Counted from the stretch's first letter, positions 43,484 through 51,840 are shown. The stretch: DNA of 53,818 nt from Bacilli bacterium (GCA_017651565.1 JAGCCQ010000061.1:1-53818); one strand, 5' to 3'. Notes: a model not told the origin generated them from the sequence alone. A program made the numbers and translations.

Positions 43484-44698
43484 TTAACACTTCTTTACTA
43501 CAGTAACTATAGTGAATTCATCTTTATTAATCTTTGCAAAAATATCTCCATTCATCATGTGCATGAGTGTTTTTGCAATATATAATCCTAATCCACTACC
43601 TTCTTTGTTATTTACATTGCTTCCTCTATAGAAAGAATCAAATAAATGAGGTAGTTCATCATCTTTAATAGAACATCCTGAATTAGTAATTGCGATGAGT
43701 TTATAATTTTCTTCTTCTCCAATATCGATTCTTACATAGCGACCATCGCCATATTTAATCGCATTTTCTAAAATGTTTTGAAGTACTTCTTCTAATCTAT
43801 CTTCGTCACATTTAACCAAAACATTTTCAAAAGAGGAGATAGAAAAATCAGTATGAAGAGTAGAAAACTTCTCTTTATACAATATTTCGATTTTCTTTAA
43901 AACATCCGCTAGATAAGCTTCACCTTGTTTAACACTTAAATTAAGGAAATCTTCTTTAGACGCAGTAACAATTTCAGAAACATGGTGTTCGATTTCTCCA
44001 ACATTCTTTTCAATTCCATTGAGTGCTTCAAGTTTCTTTTCTGGAGTGACGTAGATATCTTCTTTAAGTGCTTTTGTATATAACTTAATCGCTGATAAAG
44101 GGGTTTTAATATCGTGAGAAATAGAAAGAATGAGTGTCTTTTTATCTTTTTGAAGTTTTAATTCGTGTTTCTTATTTTCTTCTAAAGTCTCTCTAAGCAT
44201 ATCCATTCCCCAAACAAATTGTCCGAAGTGTTTGCTTTTTTCTTCTTTCATTGGGTTAGACAAATTGCCTTTAGCAAGTTCAGTACTATAATTACTAATC
44301 TTGTTAAATGGTTTAAGTACTTTATTATCTATATAAACAAGAACGCATGTTGTTAATAACAAAGTTACGCCCATGCCAATATTCATAAATATAGCAGCGT
44401 TATTATTTGAATCATTTGTGTATTCAATTGAATATTGTTTCCCGTTAGCGTTTATTACAACATAATCGTTATTGGTTTTATAATCTTCAGTAAATTCAGC
44501 TACAGCGGTTACATACTCATAATCATCAGGATTAACAATTTCACCTGTTTTTAATTCATTTTCAACACGTTTAATATCAACACGGTACGCTCTATCGTTT
44601 TTATCATTTAAAGAAGCAAAAACAATCACGTTAAAAACAGCGATTAAGATAGTTTCTATAGCAATAATAATTATTGAGTTACGTCTAAACTTACTCAT
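43484..44698 (-). CDS. Sensor histidine kinase
   Basis: 404 residues from the ATG at 44698 (a GTG at 44710 is possible). Helices at about 8-28 and 95-117 enclose a small extracellular sensor of about 65 residues. Then a HAMP-like linker, the H-box LILSISHDIKTPLSAI, N-box LEEVLQNILENAIKYGD and G-box GSGLGLYIAKTL. It overlaps the response regulator gene by eight bases. Linked to the FtsX-type transporter, so it probably controls that transporter. Confidence 0.93.
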   Translation of the reverse strand: MSKFRRNSIIIIAIETILIAVFNVIVFASLNDKNDRAYRVDIKRVENELKTGEIVNPDDYEYVTAVAEFTEDYKTNNDYVVINANGKQYSIEYTNDSNNNAAIFMNIGMGVTLLLTTCVLVYIDNKVLKPFNKISNYSTELAKGNLSNPMKEEKSKHFGQFVWGMDMLRETLEENKKHELKLQKDKKTLILSISHDIKTPLSAIKLYTKALKEDIYVTPEKKLEALNGIEKNVGEIEHHVSEIVTASKEDFLNLSVKQGEAYLADVLKKIEILYKEKFSTLHTDFSISSFENVLVKCDEDRLEEVLQNILENAIKYGDGRYVRIDIGEEENYKLIAITNSGCSIKDDELPHLFDSFYRGSNVNNKEGSGLGLYIAKTLMHMMNGDIFAKINKDEFTIVTVVKKC

Positions 44699-45353
44699 AT
44701 CTATAACCACTACCCCAAACAGTTATTATGTGTTTAGGATTTTTAGGATCTTCTTCTATTTTCTCTCTTAACCATTTGATATGAACAGTTAGAGTTTGAG
44801 GTTCAGATTCACTATCAGAGCCCCATATAGTGTTAAACAAATACTCTTTCTTTAAAGTAGTATGCTTGTTTTCAATTAACAGTTTTAATAATTCGAATTC
44901 TTTATCAGTTACAGTAACTTGTTTGCCACCTACTGTAAGAATACTATTTACTGTATTTAAGACTAAGTTTCCTTCGTGAATTTCAGCAATTGCGTACTTT
45001 CTTTTAAATACACCCTTAATCTTAGCGAGTAAAATATCAATATCGTATGGTTTTTCAACATAATCATCTGCGCCTAAATTTAGACCAGTAAGTTTATCTT
45101 CTTTTTCTGATTTGGCACTAGCAATAATGATATATGCATTTGATGTTTCTCTAATCTTAGAACATACCGCTAAGCCATCAATTCCTGGAAGCATAATGTC
45201 CAAAACAAAAACTTTAGCGCCATATTTTTCAAATAACTCTAAAGCTTTTTCTCCTGTAGTAGCTAAACAAACAGAATATTTTTCCTTACGAAGAAAATCA
45301 CATAGAAGGTTACCTATCTCTACGTTATCTTCAACAATGATAATATCTGCCAT
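44691..45353 (-). CDS. OmpR-family response regulator
   Basis: 220 residues: receiver with acidic DxxxV (IIVEDNVEIGN), phospho-acceptor Asp in VFVLDIMLPGIDG and Lys in VEKPYD, then a winged-helix DNA-binding domain (TLTVHIKWLREKIEEDP). Acts with the coupled kinase. A candidate binding site is the 20-base-spaced direct repeat at 40155-40188. Confidence 0.95.
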   Translation of the reverse strand: MADIIIVEDNVEIGNLLCDFLRKEKYSVCLATTGEKALELFEKYGAKVFVLDIMLPGIDGLAVCSKIRETSNAYIIIASAKSEKEDKLTGLNLGADDYVEKPYDIDILLAKIKGVFKRKYAIAEIHEGNLVLNTVNSILTVGGKQVTVTDKEFELLKLLIENKHTTLKKEYLFNTIWGSDSESEPQTLTVHIKWLREKIEEDPKNPKHIITVWGSGYRYE

Positions 45354-45454
45354 AAACTACCTCTATTATTCCTATATATTATAAAGAAAAGAACGATTTC
45401 TATAAATCGGATATTAATGGCTTTAAAAAATATTTGGGCTATTTTGAGATTTAA

Positions 45455-45550
45455 TCAACAATATTTTCTAAAATATCTTCGACAATATTGGCAACCTTCA
45501 TCATCACTACCGCATGTTGCCTTACACATAGGGCATTTTATTGTTCGCAT
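45455..45550 (-). CDS. 31-residue zinc-ribbon peptide
   Basis: Short frame MRTIKCPMCKATCGSD followed by a second cysteine pair CQYC and a basic end. AGGTGA ribosome site about nine bases upstream; begins 24 bases after the zinc-ribbon membrane protein gene on the same strand. It may be a free zinc ribbon or the remnant of a third paralog that lost its membrane part. Confidence 0.45.
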   Translation of the reverse strand: MRTIKCPMCKATCGSDDEGCQYCRRYFRKYC

Positions 45551-45574
45551 GATAGTTATCACCTAAAAACTAAC

Positions 45575-46150
45575 CTAATCAATAATATCGCATATAACCT
45601 CTATTGCAGCCCCAACTGCAACTTCAGTTATATCTGCTGCAGTGCTTTCTTTTATTTGATCTGCAGTTTCACAGACTAAAATAGGATTTTTAAATGATTG
45701 AATAAATCTAAATAAGCAATAAATGAACAATGGGAGACCTAGAATTATAAATGCACTACCAAAGATAGATTGCTCAGGCATATCAAAGTCAGTCATCTTT
45801 TTAATACCTAAAATTAGCAAAACAATCCCAATGGTTAAAATGCAAAAAGAAACAATTAATACAAGGAAATAACTCAATCTTAAGTCTCTAACTCTTCGAT
45901 TGGAATAAGCGGATACTTTTTTGTATATTCCGGTTTTGGAATCATCGTTAGTAGATACTGCTACATGTTTTTCATTAAGAGTTTTATCACCGGTAATAGA
46001 TTCAAATTTCTCTGAATCAATACCTAAACTATCTTTATTAGGAAGTGCTACTTCTTTAGCAACTTTTTTCAATTGAAAACCACAATAGTGGCAACTTACA
46101 TCTTCACTATCTATAATGCTTTGACATTTAGGACATCTTTTTAAAGCCAT
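45575..46150 (-). CDS. Zinc-ribbon membrane protein (paralog of 37698-38153)
   Basis: 191 residues. Zinc ribbon CPKCQSIIDSEDVSCHYCG at 6-24, a long linker, two membrane helices at about 95-118 and 128-150, and the tail EVAVGAAIEVICDIID. The tail is the part most like its paralog, so it may be the functional contact site. Unknown function. Confidence 0.8.
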   Translation of the reverse strand: MALKRCPKCQSIIDSEDVSCHYCGFQLKKVAKEVALPNKDSLGIDSEKFESITGDKTLNEKHVAVSTNDDSKTGIYKKVSAYSNRRVRDLRLSYFLVLIVSFCILTIGIVLLILGIKKMTDFDMPEQSIFGSAFIILGLPLFIYCLFRFIQSFKNPILVCETADQIKESTAADITEVAVGAAIEVICDIID

Positions 46151-46191
46151 AAGCCTCCCCCTTAAGACACTTATTTTTTATATTTTATAAT

Positions 46192-46216
46192 AAAAAAGCG
46201 ATTATTTCAAAATCGC
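46192..46216 (-). terminator. Terminator of the second two-component operon
   Basis: Stem GCGATT (46198-46203) / AATCGC (46211-46216), followed on the minus strand by six Ts. Confidence 0.85.
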
Positions 46217-46219
46217 CTC

Positions 46220-46537
46220 TTAAAATTCCGCCTCTTCATCCATTGTTTCTAGTAAGAAACTTACCGGACGAAACCCATCGTTACAGGATATCATCGCACT
46301 ATGTTCATTTTTCATCCAACCATCATAGAAGTTACCACCACCATTAGCTAATACTTCTAAAAATGGATAGATACTTTCCCAAGCACTATCGCAAAAGTTT
46401 TCTGGTTTTTGAGTACCGTTTGCGATGAACACTTGTCCTTCTTTCATATTGCAAGCATGCTCAATTAGGTTTTCATATTTTTTTATTAAATCCTTATAAC
46501 AAGCTATGCGTATAACTGTGATTTTTACTTTTTTCAT
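46220..46537 (-). CDS. TIGR04076 family protein
   Basis: 105 residues from the ATG at 46537, five bases after the kinase stop; a longer frame from 46636 lies inside the kinase gene and is rejected. MKKVKITVIRIACYKDL, a CNMKEGQVFIA strand, FCDSAWESIYPFLEVLANGG and a final ISCNDGFRPVSF match the TIGR04076 family of small cysteine-containing proteins of unknown role. Last gene of the RR-HK operon, an unusual partner for a two-component system. Confidence 0.75.
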   Translation of the reverse strand: MKKVKITVIRIACYKDLIKKYENLIEHACNMKEGQVFIANGTQKPENFCDSAWESIYPFLEVLANGGGNFYDGWMKNEHSAMISCNDGFRPVSFLLETMDEEAEF

Positions 46538-46541
46538 ATTC

Positions 46542-47597
46542 TTATTCCAATACACTCTTCGGCAAATAAATTTCAAAAGTTGTTCCTTCACCGATTTTAG
46601 AGCTAACTTCAATTTTGCCGCCATGAATTTCGACAATTCTTTGTACGATAGATAGGCCTAAGCCTATACCTTTTGTATGTTTTGTTTTATCTACTTGATA
46701 GAACTTATTAAAGATATATTTGAGGTTTTCTTCTGCAATTCCTCTTCCGTTATCTTCAAAAGTGAACGCTAATTGGAAAGGTGTTTCATTAGAAGATATT
46801 TTTATTTGAAGGTCTCTTTCGCTTCTGTATTTTATTGAGTTAGATATTAAATTAATAATTACCTCTTTTAATAAGGATTTATTACCGTTGAAGTTAGAGT
46901 GTTCTAAATTTAGTTCAACTTTTCCATCAACTTTTTTTAATTCCTTATCCATTAAGATAACACACTCTTCTACCATTGAATCAAAATAGAATGGTTGTTT
47001 CTCCATTTTATATTCAGCATCATTAAGTTTAGAGATAAGCATTGTTTCGTTAGATAAGTCTGCTAATCTAATTGTCTCGTTTTTAATGATTGTTAGATAT
47101 TGTTCTCTTTCTTCTTCACTTAAATCTTTATCCTCAAGAAGCAAATCAACATAACCTTTAATAGAGGCTAAAGGTGTTTTCATTTCATGAGAGTAACCAT
47201 AGATGAAGTCAGACTTTAACATTTGGTTATTCTTAAGTTCTTTAACAAGCTTATTGATAGCCACTACATTCTCTGGCTGATTCTTTTTCTTACTAATTTT
47301 GAATTCAGCGTCAAAGTTTCCTTTTCCTATTTCATTTAAGAACACATCAAACTTCTTTTGTCTTCTAGTTTCAACGAAATAAGTTATAAGGAACGCTGCT
47401 AAAGCAACGACAACGAAAGCTGCGATAAATACACCAGTTGCAACAACGTCTGTTTCTTCAGATTCATTAATGTCCCCACCTCTAACCTCGACATAGATTA
47501 CCAAAAAAGAAACCATGACCAAGAGAACAGCTACGAACGAGCCTGCAACAATTCCTAAGTATTTAAGTATCTTCTTTAACCAATACTTTTTACCCAT
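46542..47597 (-). CDS. Sensor histidine kinase
   Basis: 351 residues. Two helices (about 10-35 and 50-70) separated by a very short loop, so it has almost no extracellular sensor and may sense within the membrane or through the nearby ABC transporter, as BceS-like kinases do. H-box YGYSHEMKTPLASIKGYVDL, N-box EVIINLISNSIKYRSE, G-box KGIGLGLSIVQRIVEI. Overlaps the regulator gene by eight bases. Confidence 0.93.
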   Translation of the reverse strand: MGKKYWLKKILKYLGIVAGSFVAVLLVMVSFLVIYVEVRGGDINESEETDVVATGVFIAAFVVVALAAFLITYFVETRRQKKFDVFLNEIGKGNFDAEFKISKKKNQPENVVAINKLVKELKNNQMLKSDFIYGYSHEMKTPLASIKGYVDLLLEDKDLSEEEREQYLTIIKNETIRLADLSNETMLISKLNDAEYKMEKQPFYFDSMVEECVILMDKELKKVDGKVELNLEHSNFNGNKSLLKEVIINLISNSIKYRSERDLQIKISSNETPFQLAFTFEDNGRGIAEENLKYIFNKFYQVDKTKHTKGIGLGLSIVQRIVEIHGGKIEVSSKIGEGTTFEIYLPKSVLE

Positions 47598-48264
47598 TTC
47601 TTATTCCTCTATAGCCAATGCCTCTAATGTTATCAATATCGATATTCTCGAATACCGCTATTTGCTTTCTAATCTTAGAAATATAGACTTTGACAGAGTC
47701 ATAGTCTGCGTTTGAATCAATACCAAAGAACTCATCAAAGATTTGTTCTTTTGTAAATGTCTTTTCTGGATAAGAAAGAAGTTTAAATAGTATTTGAAAC
47801 TCTTTCTTAGATAGAGTGACTTTTTCAGTTTTGTTATATACTTCTAAAGTTTCGGCGTCTAATGTAGTATCTCCTATAACAATCTTACTTTCAGTGTTAA
47901 TTTTATATCTACGAACAATAGCCTCAATTCTCATTAATAATTCATCGAAATCAAATGGTTTGACTAAGTAATCGTCTGCGCCTAATGAGAATCCTTCTTT
48001 TTTATCATTAAGTTGACCCATTGAAGTGGCCATGATAACAGGTATATCTAGCTCAAGTCTTCTAATTGTTTCTAACACTTCAAAACCAGAATAAATAGGA
48101 AGCATAACATCTAAGATAGCTAAATCAATTCCACCTTTGTAGATCAAATCGATTGCTTGCTTGCCATTATTAGCTAATATGACGTTATAACCCTTTTTAT
48201 CTAATCTAATTTTGTATAAGTTAAGAAGGTTTTCTTCATCTTCTGCAATTAAAATATTTATCAT
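47590..48264 (-). CDS. OmpR-family response regulator
   Basis: 224 residues from the ATG at 48264; the 48294 start adds ten residues ahead of the first receiver strand and is rejected. Acidic AEDEEN, phospho-acceptor in LAILDVMLPIYSG, Lys in LVKPFD, and a C-terminal winged helix (SVKVYISKIRKQIAVFENI). A TATAAT (48281-48286 on the minus strand) just upstream suggests a short leader. Pairs with the following kinase and, by position, controls the ABC-2 transporter genes above it. Confidence 0.94.
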   Translation of the reverse strand: MINILIAEDEENLLNLYKIRLDKKGYNVILANNGKQAIDLIYKGGIDLAILDVMLPIYSGFEVLETIRRLELDIPVIMATSMGQLNDKKEGFSLGADDYLVKPFDFDELLMRIEAIVRRYKINTESKIVIGDTTLDAETLEVYNKTEKVTLSKKEFQILFKLLSYPEKTFTKEQIFDEFFGIDSNADYDSVKVYISKIRKQIAVFENIDIDNIRGIGYRGIRNG

Positions 48265-48289
48265 AATAATCTCTAGATAGATTATATCT

Positions 48290-48321
48290 TTCAAAGAAAG
48301 AAAACGCTACTTCGCAGTAGC
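48290..48321 (-). terminator. Terminator of the ABC-2 transporter pair
   Basis: Stem GCTACT-TCGC-AGTAGC (48306-48321), followed on the minus strand by GTTTTCTTTCTTTG. Separates the transporter from the two-component genes. Confidence 0.75.
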
Positions 48322-48328
48322 AGCTTCC

Positions 48329-49051
48329 TTAGTTTTCTTTTCTAACGTATACTTCGTGAGCAACTCCAACTAATGTACACGGATAAGCAAGTGATAATAC
48401 AAATGCCCATGTTATATCTTTATTCCAAGTCGTGTATCTAACTAATTTACTTAAAATATCGTTGAATGAGAATACATCGAACGAGAAACCCTCAAGAGGA
48501 AGTACATAGTCTAATAACATCATTAATAATTGAAGGACACTTGGGAGCAAGAATGCAACCGCGATTGAAATTCCGTTTTTTCCTGAAATTGTAGCTATCG
48601 AGAAGAACAAACCATGGAACATAAATAATCCCACTAATACTAATAAGATAAATGGAACAAATGTATCATCCATAGCGTATTCAAATTTAATAACGCTAAA
48701 TACATAACAGATGCCCATAGTTGCAAGAACGAAAGTCATAAATGCAACTAAGGAAGAAATATATTTTGCAAAGAAGAATTTAGTTCTAGAAACACCTCTT
48801 CCTAAGACTGTTTTTTCTGCGCCACATTGTGCGTCTTCGCAAACAAAGAGTGATACAGGAATAGCAATGATAGTTGTAATCATTGAAAATTCTGTAAATG
48901 ATTTAAAAAAATTAAGTGAGGTTGCACCAGGTGTATCAGAATCTGCAACAAGACCAAATAGAATGAACATTGCGCAGCATACACCTAAACAAATATAGAA
49001 TGATTTTGCTTTAATTAATTTTGCAAATTCGAATCTTAATAATTTTCCCAT
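48329..49051 (-). CDS. ABC-2 type permease (BcrB/LanE-like)
   Basis: 240 residues, six membrane helices. N terminus MGKLLRFEFAKLIKAKSFYI followed by a helix, and the SRTKFFFAKYISSLVAFM motif, are usual for bacitracin- or lantibiotic-type immunity permeases. Two bases after the ATPase gene, so one two-gene unit. Probably exports a peptide or hydrophobic drug. Confidence 0.85.
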   Translation of the reverse strand: MGKLLRFEFAKLIKAKSFYICLGVCCAMFILFGLVADSDTPGATSLNFFKSFTEFSMITTIIAIPVSLFVCEDAQCGAEKTVLGRGVSRTKFFFAKYISSLVAFMTFVLATMGICYVFSVIKFEYAMDDTFVPFILLVLVGLFMFHGLFFSIATISGKNGISIAVAFLLPSVLQLLMMLLDYVLPLEGFSFDVFSFNDILSKLVRYTTWNKDITWAFVLSLAYPCTLVGVAHEVYVRKEN

Positions 49052-49053
49052 AA

Positions 49054-49947
49054 CTATCTACCAATCCTTTCAATGAAGTAATTTTCAAATGCGGATTCAT
49101 TTTTACTTACTTCATAAACCTTGTAGTTTGCTTTTACCAAAGCTTCAATAATTACCTCTGGATGATCCATGCAATCGTATAAGTAGATAGCTTTATCCTT
49201 AACTTCGTGTTTATTAATTAAGTTATTCCTTAATAACATCTTGCTTGCTTCAGTTGGATTATCTACTACAACTTTCACATTAGTTGTGCATCTATCCATA
49301 AGCTCTTTAGCACTGATTTCTTCTAATAAAACACCATCTCTAATGATTCCGTAATGAGTTGTAATCTTTGCTAACTCATCTAATAAGTGAGAAGAAATTA
49401 AGAACGTGATTCCTTTTTCTTTGTTTAATTTAATAATCGTATCTCTAACTTGTTTGATACCAGCAGGATCAAGCCCATTAATAGGTTCATCAAGAATTAA
49501 AATCTCTGGGTGACCAAGCATTGAAATAGCGATACCTAATCTTTGTTTCATACCTAACGAGAATTGACCTGCAACTTTTTTACCAGTCTTATCAAGTTCA
49601 ACAAGTTTTAAGAGCTCTCTAATTTCTTCGTCGCTAGTATTAAACAAAATTGCATAACGCTTCATATTTTCAAACGCTGTACAGTTTTTATAAATGCCTG
49701 GATCTTCAATCAAGGAACCAATTTTAGCCCTTTCTTTATTTAGTTCATCTGAACCATTAATAGTAACTTCACCAGCACTAGGTCTTAATAAGCCTAGAAT
49801 TAATTTCATTACTGTTGTTTTACCTGCACCATTTTTACCAATGAAACCATAAATAGAACCTTTTTCTATATGCATGTTTACGTTGTTTGCAGCTAATTTA
49901 GTTTTGAATTTTTTGGATAAATTCTTTGTTTCAATAACATACTCCAT
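49054..49947 (-). CDS. ABC-2 transporter ATPase (BcrA/LanF-like)
   Basis: 297 residues from the ATG at 49947, preceded by AAGGAG ten bases upstream; the 14-residue extension from 49989 has no site. Walker A GKNGAGKTT, signature FSLGMKQR, Walker B ILILDEPINGLDP, and a C-terminal extension of about 80 residues as in drug and lantibiotic immunity exporters. Works with the following permease. The adjacent short-sensor kinase fits a peptide-antibiotic defence module. Confidence 0.92.
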   Translation of the reverse strand: MEYVIETKNLSKKFKTKLAANNVNMHIEKGSIYGFIGKNGAGKTTVMKLILGLLRPSAGEVTINGSDELNKERAKIGSLIEDPGIYKNCTAFENMKRYAILFNTSDEEIRELLKLVELDKTGKKVAGQFSLGMKQRLGIAISMLGHPEILILDEPINGLDPAGIKQVRDTIIKLNKEKGITFLISSHLLDELAKITTHYGIIRDGVLLEEISAKELMDRCTTNVKVVVDNPTEASKMLLRNNLINKHEVKDKAIYLYDCMDHPEVIIEALVKANYKVYEVSKNESAFENYFIERIGR

Positions 49948-50026
49948 AAAAGCAGTTCTCCTTTTTCCGAGTATTAATTTACGACACAAAGGTTAAAAGA
50001 AAGTTAAAATCATAAAAATAAATTAA

Positions 50027-50057
50027 TTTTTGCAATTTTTTGAAAAAGCCCTCTAGG
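50027..50057 (+). repeat. Shared upstream element, degenerate copy 4
   Basis: TTTTTGCAATTTTTTGAAAA then AGCCCTCTAGG, alignable with copies 1-3 with one base missing and one base changed in the core. It precedes the second small basic protein gene. In AT-rich DNA the match alone is weak; the gene context strengthens it. Confidence 0.4.
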
Positions 50058-50075
50058 AAATACTTAGTATTTCCT
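50055..50075. repeat. Perfect dyad before the small basic protein gene
   Basis: AGGAAATAC-TTA-GTATTTCCT, nine-base arms, ending nine bases before the AGGAGG site at 50084-50089. No T run follows, so it is not a terminator; an operator or mRNA hairpin is more likely. Confidence 0.6.
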
Positions 50076-50095
50076 TATATAGTAGGAGGACTTTT

Positions 50096-50371
50096 ATGTC
50101 AAAATTTAAGAAGCACTTTAGAATTTACCTTAAGAGTGGACACCCTGCATATATCATTGATCAAGAAGGCAACTACTACTATTTTCACCGAGTAACTTCT
50201 GCTCCAAAGTGTGGTCATCACGCTAATTGGAAAATTGAACCTAATCCGGATCCTACAAGAAAAACACCTATGTATATAGTTCATCAAGAGCAAAAAGATA
50301 TAAAACAAAACTTTTCAAAGAAGTTACCTTATAACATCAAAATAGTGTTCATCAAAAGAAGGAAGAAATAA
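50096..50371 (+). CDS. Small basic protein, family A (hypothetical)
   Basis: 91 residues, AGGAGG ribosome site at 50084-50089. N terminus MSKFKKHFRIYLKSGHPAYI, an aromatic strand (NYYYFHRV), a Cys/His stretch KCGHHANW, then NPDPTRK, MYIVHQEQKDIKQNF, KKLPYNIKIVF and a basic end. It aligns with the 118-residue protein at 7678-8034 over the C-terminal half and shares its upstream element. Only plus-strand gene in this part. Function unknown; basic character suggests nucleic-acid contact. Confidence 0.65.
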   Translation: MSKFKKHFRIYLKSGHPAYIIDQEGNYYYFHRVTSAPKCGHHANWKIEPNPDPTRKTPMYIVHQEQKDIKQNFSKKLPYNIKIVFIKRRKK

Positions 50372-50447
50372 AAAAGCAACTAGTTTGGTAGATCGAGCTA
50401 CACCTTCAGGGGTCTTTAAACCTCAAATTAACTAGTTGCTTTTTTTA
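50371..50447. terminator. Branched bidirectional terminator
   Basis: Outer stem of 15 bases, AAAAAGCAACTAGTT (50371-50385) / AACTAGTTGCTTTTT (50430-50444). The 44-base loop holds two possible small hairpins: GTAG-ATCGAG-CTAC and GGT-CTTTAA-ACC. T tracts on both strands fit termination of the small-protein gene (+) and of the tRNA operon (-). Confidence 0.75.
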
Positions 50448-50475
50448 TACTTCAGTCTTAGCTGTTGTATGCGTT

Positions 50476-50551
50476 TGGTGCCGTCTATCGGAATCGAACC
50501 AACAACCTACTGATTACAAATCAGTTGCTCTGCCAATTGAGCTAAGACGGC
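50476..50551 (-). tRNA. tRNA-Thr (UGU)
   Basis: 76 bases with encoded CCA. Acceptor GCCGTCT / AGACGGC, anticodon stem ACTGA/TCAGT, loop TTTGTAA (anticodon TGT). Third in the operon Ile-Val-Thr. Confidence 0.97.
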
Positions 50552-50557
50552 TTCTTT

Positions 50558-50632
50558 TGGTGGACACTATTGGGATTGAACCAATGACCTCTTCCGTGTG
50601 AAGGAAGCGTTCTCCCACTGAACTAAGTGTCC
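50558..50632 (-). tRNA. tRNA-Val (CAC)
   Basis: 75 bases with encoded CCA. Acceptor GGACACT / AGTGTCC, anticodon stem CTTCC/GGAAG, loop TTCACAC (anticodon CAC). A CAC-reading tRNA-Val is an extra decoder besides the usual UAC species. Confidence 0.95.
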
Positions 50633-50684
50633 AGTTCTAGTGCCTTTATATAAATATAACCTCTGTTCGAGGATATAATCTTGC

Positions 50685-50761
<77 letters not shown>

Positions 50762-50782
50762 GTCTTTTTAGACAGCGTAAAT

Positions 50783-50811
50783 AATATACTATTATAATAT
50801 ATAAAAATCAA
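50783..50811 (-). promoter_or_regulatory. Promoter of the tRNA operon
   Basis: Minus strand -35 TTGATT (50806-50811), 17-base spacer, -10 TATATT (50783-50788), about 22 bases before tRNA-Ile. Confidence 0.55.
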
Positions 50812-50824
50812 TAGATTATTTTCA

Positions 50825-50856
50825 AAGAAAAAAGGAAGATTTTGACAACCTTCCTT
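50825..50856 (-). terminator. Terminator of rplM-rpsI
   Basis: Stem AAGGAAG (50832-50838) / CTTCCTT (50850-50856), followed on the minus strand by a T run. Confidence 0.85.
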
Positions 50857-50883
50857 AATTTCAATTTTAATTTCCAAAAACGA

Positions 50884-51285
50884 TTAACGTTTGGAGAATT
50901 GTGGAGCTCTACGAGCAGCTTTGAGACCGTATTTCTTACGTTCTTTCTTTCTTGAGTCTCTAGCTAATAAACCAGCGACTTTTAAAGTTGAACGATCACA
51001 GCCAGCTTCTAATAATGCTCTAGCGATACCTAAGCGGATAGCACCAGCTTGACCAGTGAATCCACCACCCTTAACATCAACATTGACATCATACTTTTCT
51101 TCTGTGCCTGTTAATACTAATGGTTGTTTTAAGTCCATAACTAATGTTGGGAAAGGCATGTATTCATTAACATCTTTTCCGTTAACAGTAATTTTTCCTT
51201 TACCAGAAGTGACATAAACTCTAGCTGTAGAAGTTTTTCTTCTACCTGTTCCATAATATTGGATATCAGATTTCTTTGCCATCAT
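50884..51285 (-). CDS. rpsI: Ribosomal protein uS9
   Basis: 133 residues. [20 protein letters not shown] at the start and the conserved end APQFSKR, whose terminal Arg reaches the ribosomal P site. AAGGAGG lies five bases before the first ATG and eight before the second (51282), so either may be used. Follows rplM by ten bases, the usual order. Confidence 0.98.
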   Translation of the reverse strand: MMAKKSDIQYYGTGRRKTSTARVYVTSGKGKITVNGKDVNEYMPFPTLVMDLKQPLVLTGTEEKYDVNVDVKGGGFTGQAGAIRLGIARALLEAGCDRSTLKVAGLLARDSRKKERKKYGLKAARRAPQFSKR

Positions 51286-51295
51286 TTAATCCTCC

Positions 51296-51736
51296 TTAGA
51301 ATTTGAGCTCTAAAGCTTCTGGCTTTTGAGCTTCGTGTTTGTGTTCAGGACCAGCGTAAACGAATAATTTCTTTTCGATTTGGCGACCTAAACGACCCTT
51401 TGGAACCATACCGTGAACTGATCTTTCAACCATTTCGCATGGGAATTTTTCGATCATTTCTTTTGCTGTACGAGTTCTTAAACCTCCGTCGTAACCAGAA
51501 ACATTGTAGTATTTCTTGTTGTGGAGTTTGTCTCCTGAGAGACCGACTTTAGCTGCGTTAACGATGATGACGTAATCACCACAGTCAACATTTGGTGTCC
51601 AAGTTGGTTTGTTCTTACCAATTAAAACTTGGGCAACATATGAAACTAATCTTCCTAATGGCTTGTCTGTTGCATCAATGACATACCATTTTCTTTGGAT
51701 TTCTTGTGCTTTTGCAATTGTTGTTTGACGTTGCAT
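51296..51736 (-). CDS. rplM: Ribosomal protein uL13
   Basis: 146 residues, normal length. [47 protein letters not shown] and [11 protein letters not shown] are family blocks. AGGAGG ribosome site nine bases upstream. First gene of rplM-rpsI with its own promoter at 51812-51840. Confidence 0.98.
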   Translation of the reverse strand: MQRQTTIAKAQEIQRKWYVIDATDKPLGRLVSYVAQVLIGKNKPTWTPNVDCGDYVIIVNAAKVGLSGDKLHNKKYYNVSGYDGGLRTRTAKEMIEKFPCEMVERSVHGMVPKGRLGRQIEKKLFVYAGPEHKHEAQKPEALELKF

Positions 51737-51805
51737 AACTGTAAATCCTCCTTATCAAACTAACTTTTTCCTTACCGGGGACTTCGCTAATTTGCTTTTG
51801 TGCCG
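51737..51805 (-). ncRNA. rplM leader, possible L13 leader RNA
   Basis: About 69 transcribed bases before rplM, with a GC-richer patch (GCGAAGTCCCCGGTAAGG) unlike the surrounding AT-rich DNA. Bacillota often carry an autoregulatory L13 leader here. I cannot fold it with confidence. Confidence 0.35.
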
Positions 51806-51811
51806 AGTAAA

Positions 51812-51840
51812 ATCATATGTTAAATATGTATCAATGTCAA
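51812..51840 (-). promoter_or_regulatory. Promoter of rplM-rpsI
   Basis: Minus strand -35 TTGACA (51835-51840), 17-base spacer, -10 TATGAT (51812-51817). Confidence 0.8.

Noticed and set aside
46538..46636. Longer form of the TIGR04076 protein
   Set aside because: The extra residues are read from inside the kinase gene; the family starts at the Met at 46537.
50371..50447. Degenerate tRNA in the branched terminator
   Set aside because: It has a T-arm-like hairpin but no anticodon arm of correct size, no D arm and no CCA; the real tRNAs nearby are complete.
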